A program made the position numbers and the translations under genes. A stretch of DNA of 58,303 bases, from assembly GCA_014799385.1 (NCBI GenBank), contig JAAVIC010000019.1:1-58303 (forward strand), in the 5' to 3' direction. Under the pieces are notes generated by a model. The model did no database searches. It had not been told where the DNA came from and saw only the letters and a list, made by a program, of their open reading frames with translations. The stretch comes from Oscillospiraceae bacterium. GTDB lineage: Bacteria > Bacillota > Clostridia > Oscillospirales > Ruminococcaceae. Positions 16,689 to 26,797 of this stretch are shown here, in pieces (positions within the stretch are counted from its first letter, which is position 1; each line of letters opens with the position of its first letter).

Positions 16689-17905
16689 ACTACTCGGAGA
16701 ATGTGATTGTTGCTTTATTGAAAAAATACGAAAAGAGCGGGCACTTTAGTGGCTCGTCAAACCGTCGTGTTTTTCTTGGGAAGGGGGTAAATTTACCTGA
16801 TACAGATTCTTTTGATTATCCCGACTTTGTTGCGGAAATGCGAGAGCTTGAAAGAATGGGGTTCATCAGTATAGAATGGTCAAGAAAAGAACGTATGATA
16901 GACAGAATTTCGCTTAATATTTCCAATATTGATGAAGCATACAAATACGCGAAAATCCCGAATAAAAGGACTGTAATAAACAACGTATGCAGTTTGATCT
17001 CGAAAAGTATTGAACGTATCCCAAACGGGTGGATCAGAAAGTATCTTGACGAAGAACTTGACGAAATATCCGCTAAAAGCAAGCTATTCGGACTATGGAG
17101 TGAGGACTATGCGCTGATTTCGGATGTACTAAAGGCGCTGGAATTGATATATGTACTTAACGGAAAACCAATCTCTGTCAGAGCCGCAAGCATTAGTCTG
17201 TATTCAAATTCCAAGCGTTTTGAGCGTTATGTAAAGAAGCATGTTGTGTTAATAATTTTGAAAAATCATCCCCTATTCGCCGAAAATGATATTTCGGAGA
17301 TAGATGACCGTGACGCTTTGGCTCAAGTTGGAATAATTCTTATGCCGGAGGTGTTTGAGTTTTGCGGAAACTTAAAAATACGATATAAAAATGGCATAGT
17401 GGATTATTCGCCGATAAGATCGGGAAGCTGCATATCCGGCAATTGTCTTGAAGAGATCGTCAGCGTGGATCTGAGCAATGTAGACCAAATCTTATTTATT
17501 GAAAATAAGACTAACTACTCGGAATTTTGCTTAAAAAATAAGAATCCGCGGCTGCTTGTAATTTACCACGGAGGGCTGTACAGCCCAGCTCGAGGCGCAT
17601 TTTTCAAATTTATAAGCAGCGCTGTAAGTTCTCAGAAGATCTTTTTCTGGGCGGATATTGATCTTGGCGGATTCAATATGTTTGTACGATTAAAGAACAA
17701 TATTTTTCCTGCTCTTGAACCTTTAAATATGGATGTTGAAGGACTTGAAAAATATAAATCGATGGGGCTTGAACGCAGCAGCGACTATCTGAAGAAATTA
17801 TCAAAACTCAAAGATAATCAGGAATATTATATGTTCTTTGAAGTTATTGATGCCATTATTGAATCTGGGGTAACGGTCGAACAGGAGAGCTTCTTAATAA
17901 TGTAA
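16685..17905 (+). CDS. jetD: Wadjet anti-plasmid system, JetD (Toprim nuclease)
   Basis: 406 residues. The N-terminal half carries winged helices; the C-terminal half is a Toprim-type nuclease with QILFIENKTNY (catalytic Glu), a middle strand VIYHGGLYSP and FFWADIDLGGF (acidic DxD). JetD cuts circular DNA once the JetABC motor has stalled on it. Translation starts at TTG 16685, overlapping the jetC TGA as TTGA. The stop at 17905 is 3 bases before the inverted repeat that begins the silent hsdS cassette, so inversion would not alter JetD. Confidence 0.87.
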   Translation: MNYSENVIVALLKKYEKSGHFSGSSNRRVFLGKGVNLPDTDSFDYPDFVAEMRELERMGFISIEWSRKERMIDRISLNISNIDEAYKYAKIPNKRTVINNVCSLISKSIERIPNGWIRKYLDEELDEISAKSKLFGLWSEDYALISDVLKALELIYVLNGKPISVRAASISLYSNSKRFERYVKKHVVLIILKNHPLFAENDISEIDDRDALAQVGIILMPEVFEFCGNLKIRYKNGIVDYSPIRSGSCISGNCLEEIVSVDLSNVDQILFIENKTNYSEFCLKNKNPRLLVIYHGGLYSPARGAFFKFISSAVSSQKIFFWADIDLGGFNMFVRLKNNIFPALEPLNMDVEGLEKYKSMGLERSSDYLKKLSKLKDNQEYYMFFEVIDAIIESGVTVEQESFLIM

Positions 17906-17907
17906 TC

Positions 17908-18008
17908 ATAATTTGCATTATGAGAAGTTTGCCGATGGTTCAGTAAAATGTATCGAAGAGGAAATACCGTTTGAACTGCCGGAGGGGTGGGAGTGGACGA
18001 GGCTAGGT
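17908..18008 (+). repeat. hsdS inverted repeat 1, left arm
   Basis: ~100 bp starting ATAATTTGCATTATGAGAAG; nearly identical to the reverse complement of 20543-20642. It encodes the conserved HYEKFADGSVKCIE...PEGWEWTRL segment before target-recognition domain 1, the expected crossover site. Confidence 0.8.
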
Positions 18009-19292
18009 GTATTATTTTCTCATAATACAGGAAAAGCACTTAATTCCAAAAAACAAATGGGGACTTTTTATACATATATCACAACTTCAAATGTATATTG
18101 GAATAAATTTGAATTAGATGGAATTAAACAAATGCCCTATACTGAGGCAGAATTGGAAAAATGCACGGTAAGAACGGGCGATTTATTAGTATGTGAAGGT
18201 GGTGATATAGGACGCGCTGCAATTTGGACTAGAGATGAAGAAATACGTATTCAAAATCACATTCATAGATTACGTCCTTATGTTAATCTATGCGTTAAAT
18301 TTTACTATTATGTCTTCCTTCTCTATAAGCAAACAGAACGTATTAGTGGAAAAGGAATTGGAATTCAAGGACTATCCTCTAATCAACTCCATGCTTTATA
18401 TTTTCCGTTACCGCCATTATTGGAGCAAGAAGAGATTGCAGATAAAGTTGATAATTACTTTTATTATATCGATTTTATTGAATCGGAAAAGACTGATCTG
18501 CAATCCACAATTCAACTCGCCAAATCTAAAATCCTAGACCTCGCCATCCGAGGCAAACTCGTCCCGCAAGATCCGAACGACGAGCCCGCTTCCGTGCTGC
18601 TTGAACGCATAAGAGAAGAGAAAGAAAAGCTGATAAAACAGGGCAAGATCAAGCGCGATAAGAACGAATCCGTTATCTTTAGAGGTGAGGATAACTCTTA
18701 TTATGAGAAGATCGGCGATAAAGTGCGCTGTATTGACGATGAGGTGCCGTTTGAATTGCCGGAGGGGTGGGAGTTCGCTCGGCTTTCAAATATATGCAAT
18801 ATCAATCCCAGAAATGATATTGACGATGAACTATTAACCTCGTTTGTTCCAATGTCATTTATAGGAAACGGCTTTTCAAATACTTTTTCGTTTGATAATC
18901 GGAAATGGAAAGATATAAAAAATGGATTCACACATTTTGCAGAGAACGACGTTGGTTTTGCTAAAATAACACCATGTTTTGAAAATCGAAAATCTGTTAT
19001 TTTTAGAAATTTATGTAATGGCTATGGTGCTGGAACAACAGAACTGTATATATTACACCCATACTGTAATACAATATCACCAAATTATTTATTATATTTA
19101 ATTAAATCAGAAAGATTCATCAATAGTGGAAAAGAAACATTTTCAGGTGCAGTTGGACAACAAAGAGTTGGAAAAGAGTTTGTGTTAAAACATATTTGTC
19201 CAATTCCTCCTATATCAGAGCAGATAAGAATAGAAAACAAAGTTTCATTGTTGTTAAAAACGCTTGATAATATAGAAGAGAGCCTCAACTGA
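17913..19292 (+). pseudogene. hsdS: Silent, promoterless hsdS cassette
   Basis: 459 residues of an HsdS with two different target-recognition domains (~1-190 and ~265-450) around the central conserved region (KSKILDLAIRGKLVPQDPND). It lacks the N-terminal conserved segment, a ribosome site and a promoter, and begins at the first crossover point. It lies tail to tail with the expressed hsdS and shares two long inverted repeats with it. Inversion would place either or both of its recognition domains in the expressed gene, so this is a storage cassette rather than a decayed gene. Both domains read open throughout. Confidence 0.8.
18520..18764 (+). repeat. hsdS inverted repeat 2, left arm
   Basis: ~245 bp beginning CCAAATCTAAAATCCTAGAC; nearly identical to the reverse complement of 19784-20027. 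It covers the central conserved helices between the two recognition domains, so crossover here swaps domain 2 alone. Confidence 0.8.
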
Positions 19293-19302
19293 GGCTCTTT
19301 TC
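19276..19302. terminator. Bidirectional terminator shared by the two hsdS genes
   Basis: GAGCCTC (19280-19286), loop AACT, GAGGCTC (19291-19297) with A-rich and T-rich flanks on either side. The stop codons of both convergent hsdS frames lie inside this hairpin, so inversion leaves either orientation with a stop and a terminator. Confidence 0.75.
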
Positions 19303-20835
19303 TATTTGATCGATGGATTTTACAGCATTTTGTATCTGATCTATAATACGCTTTTGGTTTGATAATGGCGGTAAAGGAATTAGTATTTCTCTTACAACAT
19401 CTGATGTAACTGCTTTAAACGTTGTTCCTGTGGCTTTTTCGTTAATAACTGTTTTGAACGCACACAACCAATATAAAATAAAATATTCCGAAATAGAATC
19501 CAACGGTTTGATAGCCGCCAATCCTCTTCCAATGCATATTAAACGATCAGTTATATTAACTTCACCAACAGGTGCCCTCACACACAATAAAACGGAGTTA
19601 GGCAGTGCCGTTTTGATAACTTCTTTTGTGTATTGTCCGCTTTTATTGATAAATAAATCAGAAAAGAAAATTTTGCCTTGATGAAACTCTATGTATTGAG
19701 AATCATTATTAATGTTGTTTCCGCTTGGAGATGCCCCCATAACAATATCGGAAATGTTTTTTAATCTACACCAAATCCAATTTTCCGGCAACTCAAACGG
19801 CACTTCATCGTCAATACAGCGCACTGTATCGCCAATCTTCTCATAATAAGAGTTATCCTCACCTTTAAAGATAACGGATTCGTTCTTATCACGCTTGATC
19901 TTGCCCTGTTTTATCAGCTCTTTTTTCTCTGCTCTTATGCGTTCAAGAAGTACGGAAGCCGGCTCATCGTTCGGGTCTTGCGGGACGAGTTTGCCTCTGA
20001 TGGCGAGGTCTAGGATTTTAGATTTGGTTTGAACAAGGATTTCTTTTAATGATGACTTTTCTAATTCAATGGAGGAAGCATGCATTAACAAAGAATCAGC
20101 AGCAGGTAATATGCGCAATTGTTCACAGGTTGGGGGAAGTGGTATAAAAAGCTCCTTCAATGCTGTACCGTTACAATTTGGCTGCCCAACACCTACGGAT
20201 TTGTCTGTAATTTGCCGCCAATAACAATAACTATTGAAAAAGTGATACAAATACTCAGCAGATATATTTTCAAATAGTCTTATCCGTATTAAGTATGAGG
20301 CATAAACAGATTCATACGGTAATTTATCAATAAGAAATGATTTTCCTACAGTAGCTCCTGTTCTAGCAAATACAATGTCACCTTTTTGAAGAAGGTATGC
20401 AGTTGGATCATCTACTGAAGTAAACGGAACATTCTCCCACATGACTTTTCCGTCTTGAATATCTGTTATACGCAGTATTCTATGTGTTCCGCTTGCTTCT
20501 GCTGAATTGCTTAAACCATATTGTATAGAAGAACTAATTATACCTAATCTCGTCCACTCCCACCCCTCCGGCAGTTCAAACGGGATCTTATCCTCTATAC
20601 ATTTAACGGAACCATCGGCAAACTTCTCATAATGCAAATTATCCTCACCCTTGAAGATAACGGTATCGTTTTTTATATCTTTAGCTTTCAGCTTTCCGTC
20701 CTTAACCATCTGCTGTTTTTCAGCCCTGATTCGGTCAAGCAGTACTGAGGCAGGTTCATCGTTTGGATCCTGTGGAACGAGTTTTCCTCTAATGGCAAGA
20801 TCAAGGATTTTCTGTCTTAATGCTTTCGTGTCCAT
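19285..20835 (-). CDS. hsdS: Type I restriction-modification specificity subunit, expressed copy
   Basis: 516 residues: N-terminal conserved helices (ALRQKILDLAIRGKLVPQDP), recognition domain 1 (~90-235), central conserved region repeating the N-terminal sequence (KSKILDLAIRGKLVPQDP), recognition domain 2 (~325-490) and a terminal helix. The internal repeat gives the pseudo-symmetry expected of HsdS. It is the third gene of hsdR-hsdM-hsdS and starts on the last base of the hsdM stop. Long inverted repeats shared with the silent cassette make its two domains exchangeable, giving up to four specificities. Confidence 0.9.
   Translation of the reverse strand: MDTKALRQKILDLAIRGKLVPQDPNDEPASVLLDRIRAEKQQMVKDGKLKAKDIKNDTVIFKGEDNLHYEKFADGSVKCIEDKIPFELPEGWEWTRLGIISSSIQYGLSNSAEASGTHRILRITDIQDGKVMWENVPFTSVDDPTAYLLQKGDIVFARTGATVGKSFLIDKLPYESVYASYLIRIRLFENISAEYLYHFFNSYCYWRQITDKSVGVGQPNCNGTALKELFIPLPPTCEQLRILPAADSLLMHASSIELEKSSLKEILVQTKSKILDLAIRGKLVPQDPNDEPASVLLERIRAEKKELIKQGKIKRDKNESVIFKGEDNSYYEKIGDTVRCIDDEVPFELPENWIWCRLKNISDIVMGASPSGNNINNDSQYIEFHQGKIFFSDLFINKSGQYTKEVIKTALPNSVLLCVRAPVGEVNITDRLICIGRGLAAIKPLDSISEYFILYWLCAFKTVINEKATGTTFKAVTSDVVREILIPLPPLSNQKRIIDQIQNAVKSIDQIEKSLS
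19784..20027 (-). repeat. hsdS inverted repeat 2, right arm
   Basis: Partner of 18520-18764, inside the expressed hsdS between recognition domains 1 and 2. Confidence 0.8.
20543..20642 (-). repeat. hsdS inverted repeat 1, right arm
   Basis: Partner of 17908-18008, inside the expressed hsdS just before recognition domain 1. The segment between the two outer arms is 2.5 kb. Confidence 0.8.
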
Positions 20836-22262
20836 TATTCGTCTACCTCTCCAATCAGTTTTTCAAGCTCCGCCACTGCCGATGTGATGTTGTCCGATTT
20901 TTCTTTGATTATTCCAAGTAGTTCCGCCAATGTGTAATCATCGCTTGTGTTTTGCGAATTGATCCAGCTAATATCAAGGCTGGTTTTGTCTCTGGCGAGA
21001 ATTTCCTCATAAGTAAATTTACGCCACCTTCCGTTAGGATTGTCCACACTGTAGGTTTCCTTGCGCGCAGCTAAATCACCATCACAATAACATTTCAAAA
21101 ATTCATCGAAATGACTTTCTTTAAGGGGATTTGTCTTGCCAAATGATGGCATATCAGAGCGCAAATCGTAAATCCAAACTTCTTTTGTATTGCCCTTGTC
21201 GGTTTTTCCCCTATTGAAAAACAGCACATTTGTCTTAACACCTTGAGCATAAAAAATACCCGTAGGGAGCCGCAAAATGGTATGTAAATTGCACTTTTCC
21301 ATTAAATCTTTGCGGATTTTTTCGCCGTCACCGTCCGCGAATAAAACATTATCCGGAAGAACCACAGCAGCTCTGGCGTTTCCGTCTGTATTCAAGCTTC
21401 TGTAAATATGCTGCAAAAAATTAAGCTGCTTATTGCTTGTTGGGAATGTAAAATCGTCACGAGTAGCGCGCTCGCCGCCCTTCTTTGTTCCAAAAGGCGG
21501 ATTTGTAAGTACAACATCATACCCTTTCATCTGTTTCCCATAGTTAGAAAGAGTATCACCAAGATATATAGGACCGCTGATATCATGAAGCATTGCATTC
21601 ATCAGCGCAAGCCTGTGAGTGTCGTGAACCAGCTCACAACCTGAAAAAGCCTTTGTTCTCTGGAATTCTTGTTCATCAACCGAAAGATCAAATAGATCAT
21701 CGGTATGCTGCTTAACATATTGATCGGCAGCAATCATGAATCCAAATGTGCCGCACGCAGGGTCGTTACAGCGTTCTCCGGCTTGCGGGGCGATAAGCTG
21801 TGTCATTACATTGATAAGCACTCGAGGAGTAAAATATTGACCTGCTCCCGATTTCTTTTCAGTGGCGTTCTTCTCCAACAATCCTTCATACAGATTGCCA
21901 AGACCTTCCTCTTTTGCGCTATACCAATCGAACTGATCGATAGTTGTGATTATTTTTTCAAGATTAGCAGGCTCATCAATGTTTGTCTGAGCACCTTGAT
22001 AAATCTCACGCACCCTACCGTTGCTTTCTCCAAGTTTTTCAAGCAACTGCTTGTAAAATTTTTTTAGTTCGATGCCTTGTTTACTGATAAGCATATCCCA
22101 GCGGTATTCAACGGGAATTGCATCTTCTGTTCCCGTTTCTTTGCACATCTTTAAAAACAAGATATATGTAAGCTCTGTAACATACTGCTGATAGGTTATA
22201 CCGTCATCACGCAGAACATTACACAAATTCCACAGCTTTGCAACGATTTCCTGATTATTCAT
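20835..22262 (-). CDS. hsdM: Type I restriction-modification DNA methyltransferase subunit
   Basis: 475 residues: helical HsdM N-domain (IVAKLWNLCNVLRDDGITYQQYVTELTYILFLKM, shortened here in description to ~5-37), AdoMet motif I DPACGTFGFM and catalytic motif IV NPPFGTKKGG, typical of N6-adenine methylases. It transfers methyl groups to adenine at sites chosen by HsdS. ATG 22262 overlaps the hsdR stop as ATGA, so translation is coupled. The gene looks intact. Because hsdR carries a stop codon, methylation may be the only remaining activity of this locus. Confidence 0.92.
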   Translation of the reverse strand: MNNQEIVAKLWNLCNVLRDDGITYQQYVTELTYILFLKMCKETGTEDAIPVEYRWDMLISKQGIELKKFYKQLLEKLGESNGRVREIYQGAQTNIDEPANLEKIITTIDQFDWYSAKEEGLGNLYEGLLEKNATEKKSGAGQYFTPRVLINVMTQLIAPQAGERCNDPACGTFGFMIAADQYVKQHTDDLFDLSVDEQEFQRTKAFSGCELVHDTHRLALMNAMLHDISGPIYLGDTLSNYGKQMKGYDVVLTNPPFGTKKGGERATRDDFTFPTSNKQLNFLQHIYRSLNTDGNARAAVVLPDNVLFADGDGEKIRKDLMEKCNLHTILRLPTGIFYAQGVKTNVLFFNRGKTDKGNTKEVWIYDLRSDMPSFGKTNPLKESHFDEFLKCYCDGDLAARKETYSVDNPNGRWRKFTYEEILARDKTSLDISWINSQNTSDDYTLAELLGIIKEKSDNITSAVAELEKLIGEVDE

Positions 22263-25200
22263 GCTATGTTTCCTCCATCATCATACAGATACTGGTTGAT
22301 CTCGGTTACAATTTCGGATAGTTTCCCGCCGAATCGCTTGTCAATATTTACAAATCCGCCCGCGTTTTTGAAAGCGCCCATTTCAAAAATCTGTTTGTCA
22401 AGAACGCTTTCTTCAAGCATAGTTTTTTCAATGCGGTTCAGCCAATTTATCTGAGCCGAATTAAAGGCATGGTTTAATTTAACTTTGGCAAAAGCATTTT
22501 TTACGCGGGTTTCGTGACTTACAAGCGCTGAACCAATAGCTTGTTGACGAATAAATGCTATAATATCCGCCGCGATATCTTGGTTAGTCATTTCTTTCCA
22601 CGCGGAATTGAGTTGCTTCTCCGTAAACTCGTGCCTATCCAATTCCATAAGCAAACTTCTAAGATCCTCGCGCGTAAGCTCGGACGGTTTTGTGCAAACG
22701 ATCTTAAGCGCGGCAATGTCATTCAAATGTTCGGTAACAAATTGTTTAAATGCCTCGATATAATCCTCCGGCTTCTTGCCATCGCCGTAACCTCTGGTGT
22801 GTTCAATCAGTTCGTCATCATGATCATCAATAACAACCGACCGTTTTCCGTGATGTTTATCATTATCGAGCACCAGAAAGGCTTCCCTATTTGAAAGTAT
22901 TTTTTCTATCAGCTTGTTGATTTTTTCGGTTTTTACGGAAGCACTGCCGGACAGTTCGGATTTCGTTAAATTATCGCTCTTGATATTTCGAGCAAATGTT
23001 GTTATATCTTGCCCGCCAGTCAAATACATAAATTGTTCGGTTGCGCTCTTACTTGTATGGGCGCGTTTCCGTTGCAGCTTCGCAACGATAGTGTCAATTA
23101 GGTGTGCTTTCTCTTCATCTGTTTTCGCAGCCGTCAAACCGTTAAGAAGATCGTCAAAAGACGCAGATGGGTTCATTACGACTGGCTTCATATTACTTAC
23201 ATCTTCCAAGGATTCATATACCCCCACCGGATCATAAATCTCAAAATGCGTTTTATGAATAGACGGGCATAGTCTGGTAGCTCGTCCGAGCATTTGTTCA
23301 AACAAAATACGAGATTTTATTCGCCTCATAAATACAAGGTTGGTTATTTCGGGAACATCAATTCCGGTTGTCAACAAATCAACAGTTACAACGACCATCG
23401 GATATTTTTCGTTTTTAAAACGTTTGATTGCTTCCAGAATTTTCTTCTTGTTGCTCCCCTCAATGCTTCCGGTTATTTTCTTGACCGCTTCCGAATCTAC
23501 ACCGCCTTTTTCGTAAATCCCTTTCAAAATATTTACGATAAGATCGGCATGGCTATCATTAACCGCATAGATTAACGTTTTCCCTTGCCCGTCGGGATCA
23601 AAATCCCATGCGATCTCCTCGAAAACAGTCTGATTAAATTTTTCGGTAATAACTTTACGGTTAAAGGTATCGATCTCAAACTTCATTTCATCTTCCAATA
23701 CATCTCCGTTGATCATTTCACCTGTAACCGGATCATATAACGCAAGCTGTTCACCCTTGTTGTAGTTTATCCCCTCTACGCGCAGTTTTGTTTTGATATT
23801 ATGAGGTGCGTCATGGTCAACAAGATATCCGTCAATAACCGCGGCGCGATACGAATAGTCAAAAATCGGTTTACCGAATATTTCCGTTGTATGCAGTGCG
23901 GGAGTTGCGGTAAGTGCAATCTTTACAGCGTCAAAATATTCAATAACAGATCTGTATTTGCTGATAAAGTCCTCTTGATCCCGATAAATCATTTCGGTTT
24001 CGCCCATCTCTTTGTCAAGCGTGTATCCCCTATGCGCCTCATCTACAATTATTAAATCATAATCGGTAACGGACGGCATTGTATCACACGGTGAAAACAA
24101 TCGATTAACAAGGCTTTGAACTGTTGAAATCTGAATTTTTGTTTCCTTATCGATGTCCTTATTATCCAAGCCTTTTATATTATATATTTCATCAAGTGTC
24201 ATAAGCTCTTCGATTTTAACTTCTTTGAAGACATCCTCTGCCTGTTCACCAAGAGCAGTGCGGTCAACCAAAAATAAAATGCGCTTAAATCGATTGCTTT
24301 TTATAAAACGGTATATCATTCCGAGAATGGTTCGCGTTTTACCTGTTCCGGTAGCCATAGAGAGCAAAACAGTTTTTTGCCCATTGACCACAGCATTTTC
24401 TGCTGCTTCAATCGCCCTGATTTGATATTCACGCAGGTTTAAACCGTCTGGATCGCGCAGAAGATCCATAGGCGTATTTTGAAGAATATTATTTGCCGCA
24501 GCAATGTCCTTTTCAAGCAATTCCACTATACCCATCGGGCTAATCCAACCTTGAAGCGCCTTTGGTGCAGAGTTATCCCGTAAATCCTGAAACCATATTC
24601 CGGATTTTGTTTCAATTTGTTTCAGATATTTTCTTCCGTTAGCAGCAAAAATAAACGGAACTTTATACTTACCCCATTGATTTATGACATATTCGCTGTG
24701 TTCCTCTTTAATTGAACTTGCATAGTCTTTGCATTGATAGTCCAATACCGAAGGAATATCAAGCTGAGCCTTTTTAGCCTCAATTATGCCGACAAGTTTT
24801 AAGCCTACAAAAAGGGCATAATCCGCATATCCTTTGCTTATAACCTGTGAATCAACAGGCCACTCTGATATGGCAAAATTTTTACCTTTTTGAGGGCGAG
24901 CCCCTTTTGAATATCTGATATTATTGGTATCAGCATCCCAACCATATTTACGGAGCTGCTCATCAATAATCAGTCTGGTTTCAGCTTCCGAAAGCTCCAT
25001 GTTTTCCGAAGCTGTTTCGGATTTCTCAATGCGTTCTTTTATGGTTTTATCCGATACCGAGGTCGTTACCTTGTCAATTTGCTGTGTTAGTGTTGTTATT
25101 TTTGCTTCTTGTTCTTTTATAAGCTTTTCGTAATCGGGAATAATATTTTTTTGTGGCATAACAAAATCCGGAGCTTTGAAGTTCCAATCACCGTAAACTT

Positions 25201-25558
25201 CCATAAACCACGCCGATAAATTATATGTCATTTTAAGAAGGGATTTTGCCGTATCAACCGAATCCAATCCGGAATGCACAGCATCATTTCTCTTTTTTCG
25301 TAATGTATAAAGAATATCATCGATTTTTTGCGGTATTAAACCCTCTCTTTTCAATATGTAAATTCGGTTTGAGTGCGTGTTGTCTACATCCGGTTGAGGA
25401 ATGTTCTCAAATGCAAATATCTCTAATACAAGTCTTTCCGCAAGCATTCCCAATTTAATCAAGCAAGAGTTGGGGTCTGTATATAAATAATTTTATGCCG
25501 TTTGACCCATTTGAGCAAGTGCTTTCCAATATTTTTTCAGAAAATCAAAGTTTGACAT
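22259..25558 (-). pseudogene. hsdR: Type I restriction endonuclease subunit with an early nonsense codon
   Basis: The family start MSNFDFLKKYWKALAQMG lies at ATG 25558 behind GGAGGAG and a promoter. Codon 22 is TAA (25495-25493), after which the same frame continues with the family sequence NYLYTDPNSCLIKLGMLAE. The stop therefore looks like GAA changed to TAA. The remaining 1067 residues are intact: a HEPN/DUF4145-like N-domain, an EAKKAQL nuclease motif, Walker A SMATGTGKTRT, DEAH box VDEAHRG and helicase motif QMLGRATRLCP. TTG 25462 could restart translation but has no clear ribosome site. Restriction is probably off, unless the stop is a sequencing error or is reverted in part of the population. 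Confidence 0.85.
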
Positions 25559-25599
25559 TGTACTCCTCCAACTTCTCATAATTATATATTATCAGAATT

Positions 25600-25628
25600 A
25601 TTACACCATATTTTTCCCGAAAAAGCAA
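25600..25628 (-). promoter_or_regulatory. Promoter of the hsdRMS operon
   Basis: On the minus strand TTGCTT (25628-25623), 17 bp ending in TATGG (extended -10), TGTAAT (25605-25600), 41 bases before ATG 25558. Confidence 0.6.
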
Positions 25629-25779
25629 GTTTGCGGCAGTTTTTCTTAGCATTTTTAATATAAAAATTCCCGATAGTTAAAATTAGCAAAATTTTTGATT
25701 TAGTTGTACAATTTTCAATATCTTACCAATGTTGTTTTAAACAATGGCAGGCATACAAGCTTGCAGAAATTTGTATAAA

Positions 25780-26133
25780 ATCACGAAATTTCCAAAATTT
25801 TTGCATTTTTGTGCAAAATGACACCTTATTTTTTGACATTTTTTATCCTATAAGTGAGAGGTGTTTTTCTCACGCCGTCATTTCGCACTAAAAAACCAGA
25901 TGAAATTGTGCAAGGTGAACAAAGTGTTCTGAAAACCTACGAAATCTCGCAAAAAAGGGTTTACAAAACCTGCAAAATTGTAGGTACTTATGAGAGGACA
26001 CAAATTCCGCTGACAAATTGCACTAAAATCGCCGCTCAAATTGTGCAAAGTCACGAAATAGTATGAAAACTCAAAATATTTTGCAAAACGGACTTAAAAA
26101 ATCTCTCAAAAATGTAGGTACTTATGAAAGGGC
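25780..26133. repeat. AT-rich region with short direct repeats upstream of the HTH gene
   Basis: No convincing gene lies between hsdR and 26204. The interval holds repeats: TTGTGCAA near 25807, 25907 and 26041 (two extend as AAATTGTGCAA); ATCACGAAAT/GTCACGAAAT near 25782 and 26049; and TGTAGGTACTTATGA-AGG at about 25980 and 26112. The last pair lies in two short open frames that both read VGTYER. Such spaced repeats suggest binding sites for an excision, replication or transfer protein of the IME. Confidence 0.5.
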
Positions 26134-26203
26134 TTTCTGCTGTTCGCCGCCGGAATGTCCTAACTCCCTCTCGAAAAAATTCAACAAACAGGAGGTCTAT
26201 ACT

Positions 26204-26491
26204 ATGACAATGAGAAACAAACAGGAACTTATACAGCAGGTGGTCAACCTGTTGAACGCACTGATTGAGGTCGAGGAAGTCCCGACCACAGCACCGCCGC
26301 CGAATAATGAGCAAGTGGAAATGCTCACGATCAAAGAATGTGCACAGCAGGTCAGCGGACTGTCCGAGCACACCGTTAGGCAATTGGTTCTTCAAAACAA
26401 ACTGCCGCATATCAGAACCGGTCAAGGACAGCGTGGGAAAATTCTTATCTCGAAGTCGGTGCTGTTGGAATATTTGAGAACGGCAGCGTAA
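26204..26491 (+). CDS. Excisionase-like helix-turn-helix DNA-binding protein
   Basis: 95 residues. The N-terminal ~40 form a helix plus linker (ELIQQVVNLLNALIEVEEVP). The C-terminal ~50 form a MerR/Xis-type winged HTH: MLTIKECAQQVSGLSEHTVR, QLVLQNKLPHIRTGQGQRGK, ILISKSVLLEYL. Such proteins commonly act as recombination directionality factors or regulators of integrase and mobilization genes. ATG 26204 follows AGGAGGTCTATACT. Four or five degraded copies of the same gene follow in tandem, and this is the only intact one. Confidence 0.75.
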   Translation: MTMRNKQELIQQVVNLLNALIEVEEVPTTAPPPNNEQVEMLTIKECAQQVSGLSEHTVRQLVLQNKLPHIRTGQGQRGKILISKSVLLEYLRTAA

Positions 26492-26797
26492 TGGTTTTAT
26501 AGCGAGCACACTCAACTTTTTCTGTAAAGCGGGCAATGTGGTATGGTCAGCTGTTGGCTTTGCTAAAAAATCTGTCGAGGAACAACAGCCCTCTCTATAT
26601 CACCGCTGAACAACAGTCAAGCTGAAATGCTCACCGTTAGAAAATGTGCGTAGCAGAGCAGCAAATTAGTATGCACACCGTCCGGTAGCTTGTATTCCAA
26701 AATAAACTGCCGCATATCAGAACTGGTCAGGGCAGGCGTGGAAAATTCTTATCCCCAAGTCGGCGCTGTTGGAATATCTGAGAATGGCAGTGTAATG
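26492..26797 (+). pseudogene. Degraded tandem copy 2 of the HTH gene
   Basis: It retains the order of the intact gene (CAACAGTCAAGCTGAAATGC, then CATATCAGAACTGGTCAGGG, then TGTTGGAATATCTGAGAA) but has frame breaks and internal stops (e.g. GTGCGTAGCAG). The offset from copy 1 is ~305 bp. Confidence 0.7.

Noticed and set aside
25493-25495. Stop-codon reassignment or readthrough as the explanation for the hsdR TAA
   Set aside because: Intact genes in the window end at TAA in the usual way, so TAA is a normal stop here.
25834-25856. Promoter TTGACA...TATAAG on the plus strand
   Set aside because: The spacing between the hexamers is only 10 bp, too short for sigma-A.
25854-26066. 70-residue open frame before the HTH gene
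   Set aside because: No ribosome site or domain; it spans the short repeats, and the VGTYER match to a second frame is explained by the DNA repeat. Kept only as a repeat region.
26063-26203. Longer N-terminus for the HTH protein starting at 26063
   Set aside because: The extension has no family similarity, and ATG 26204 has a near-perfect ribosome site at ideal spacing.
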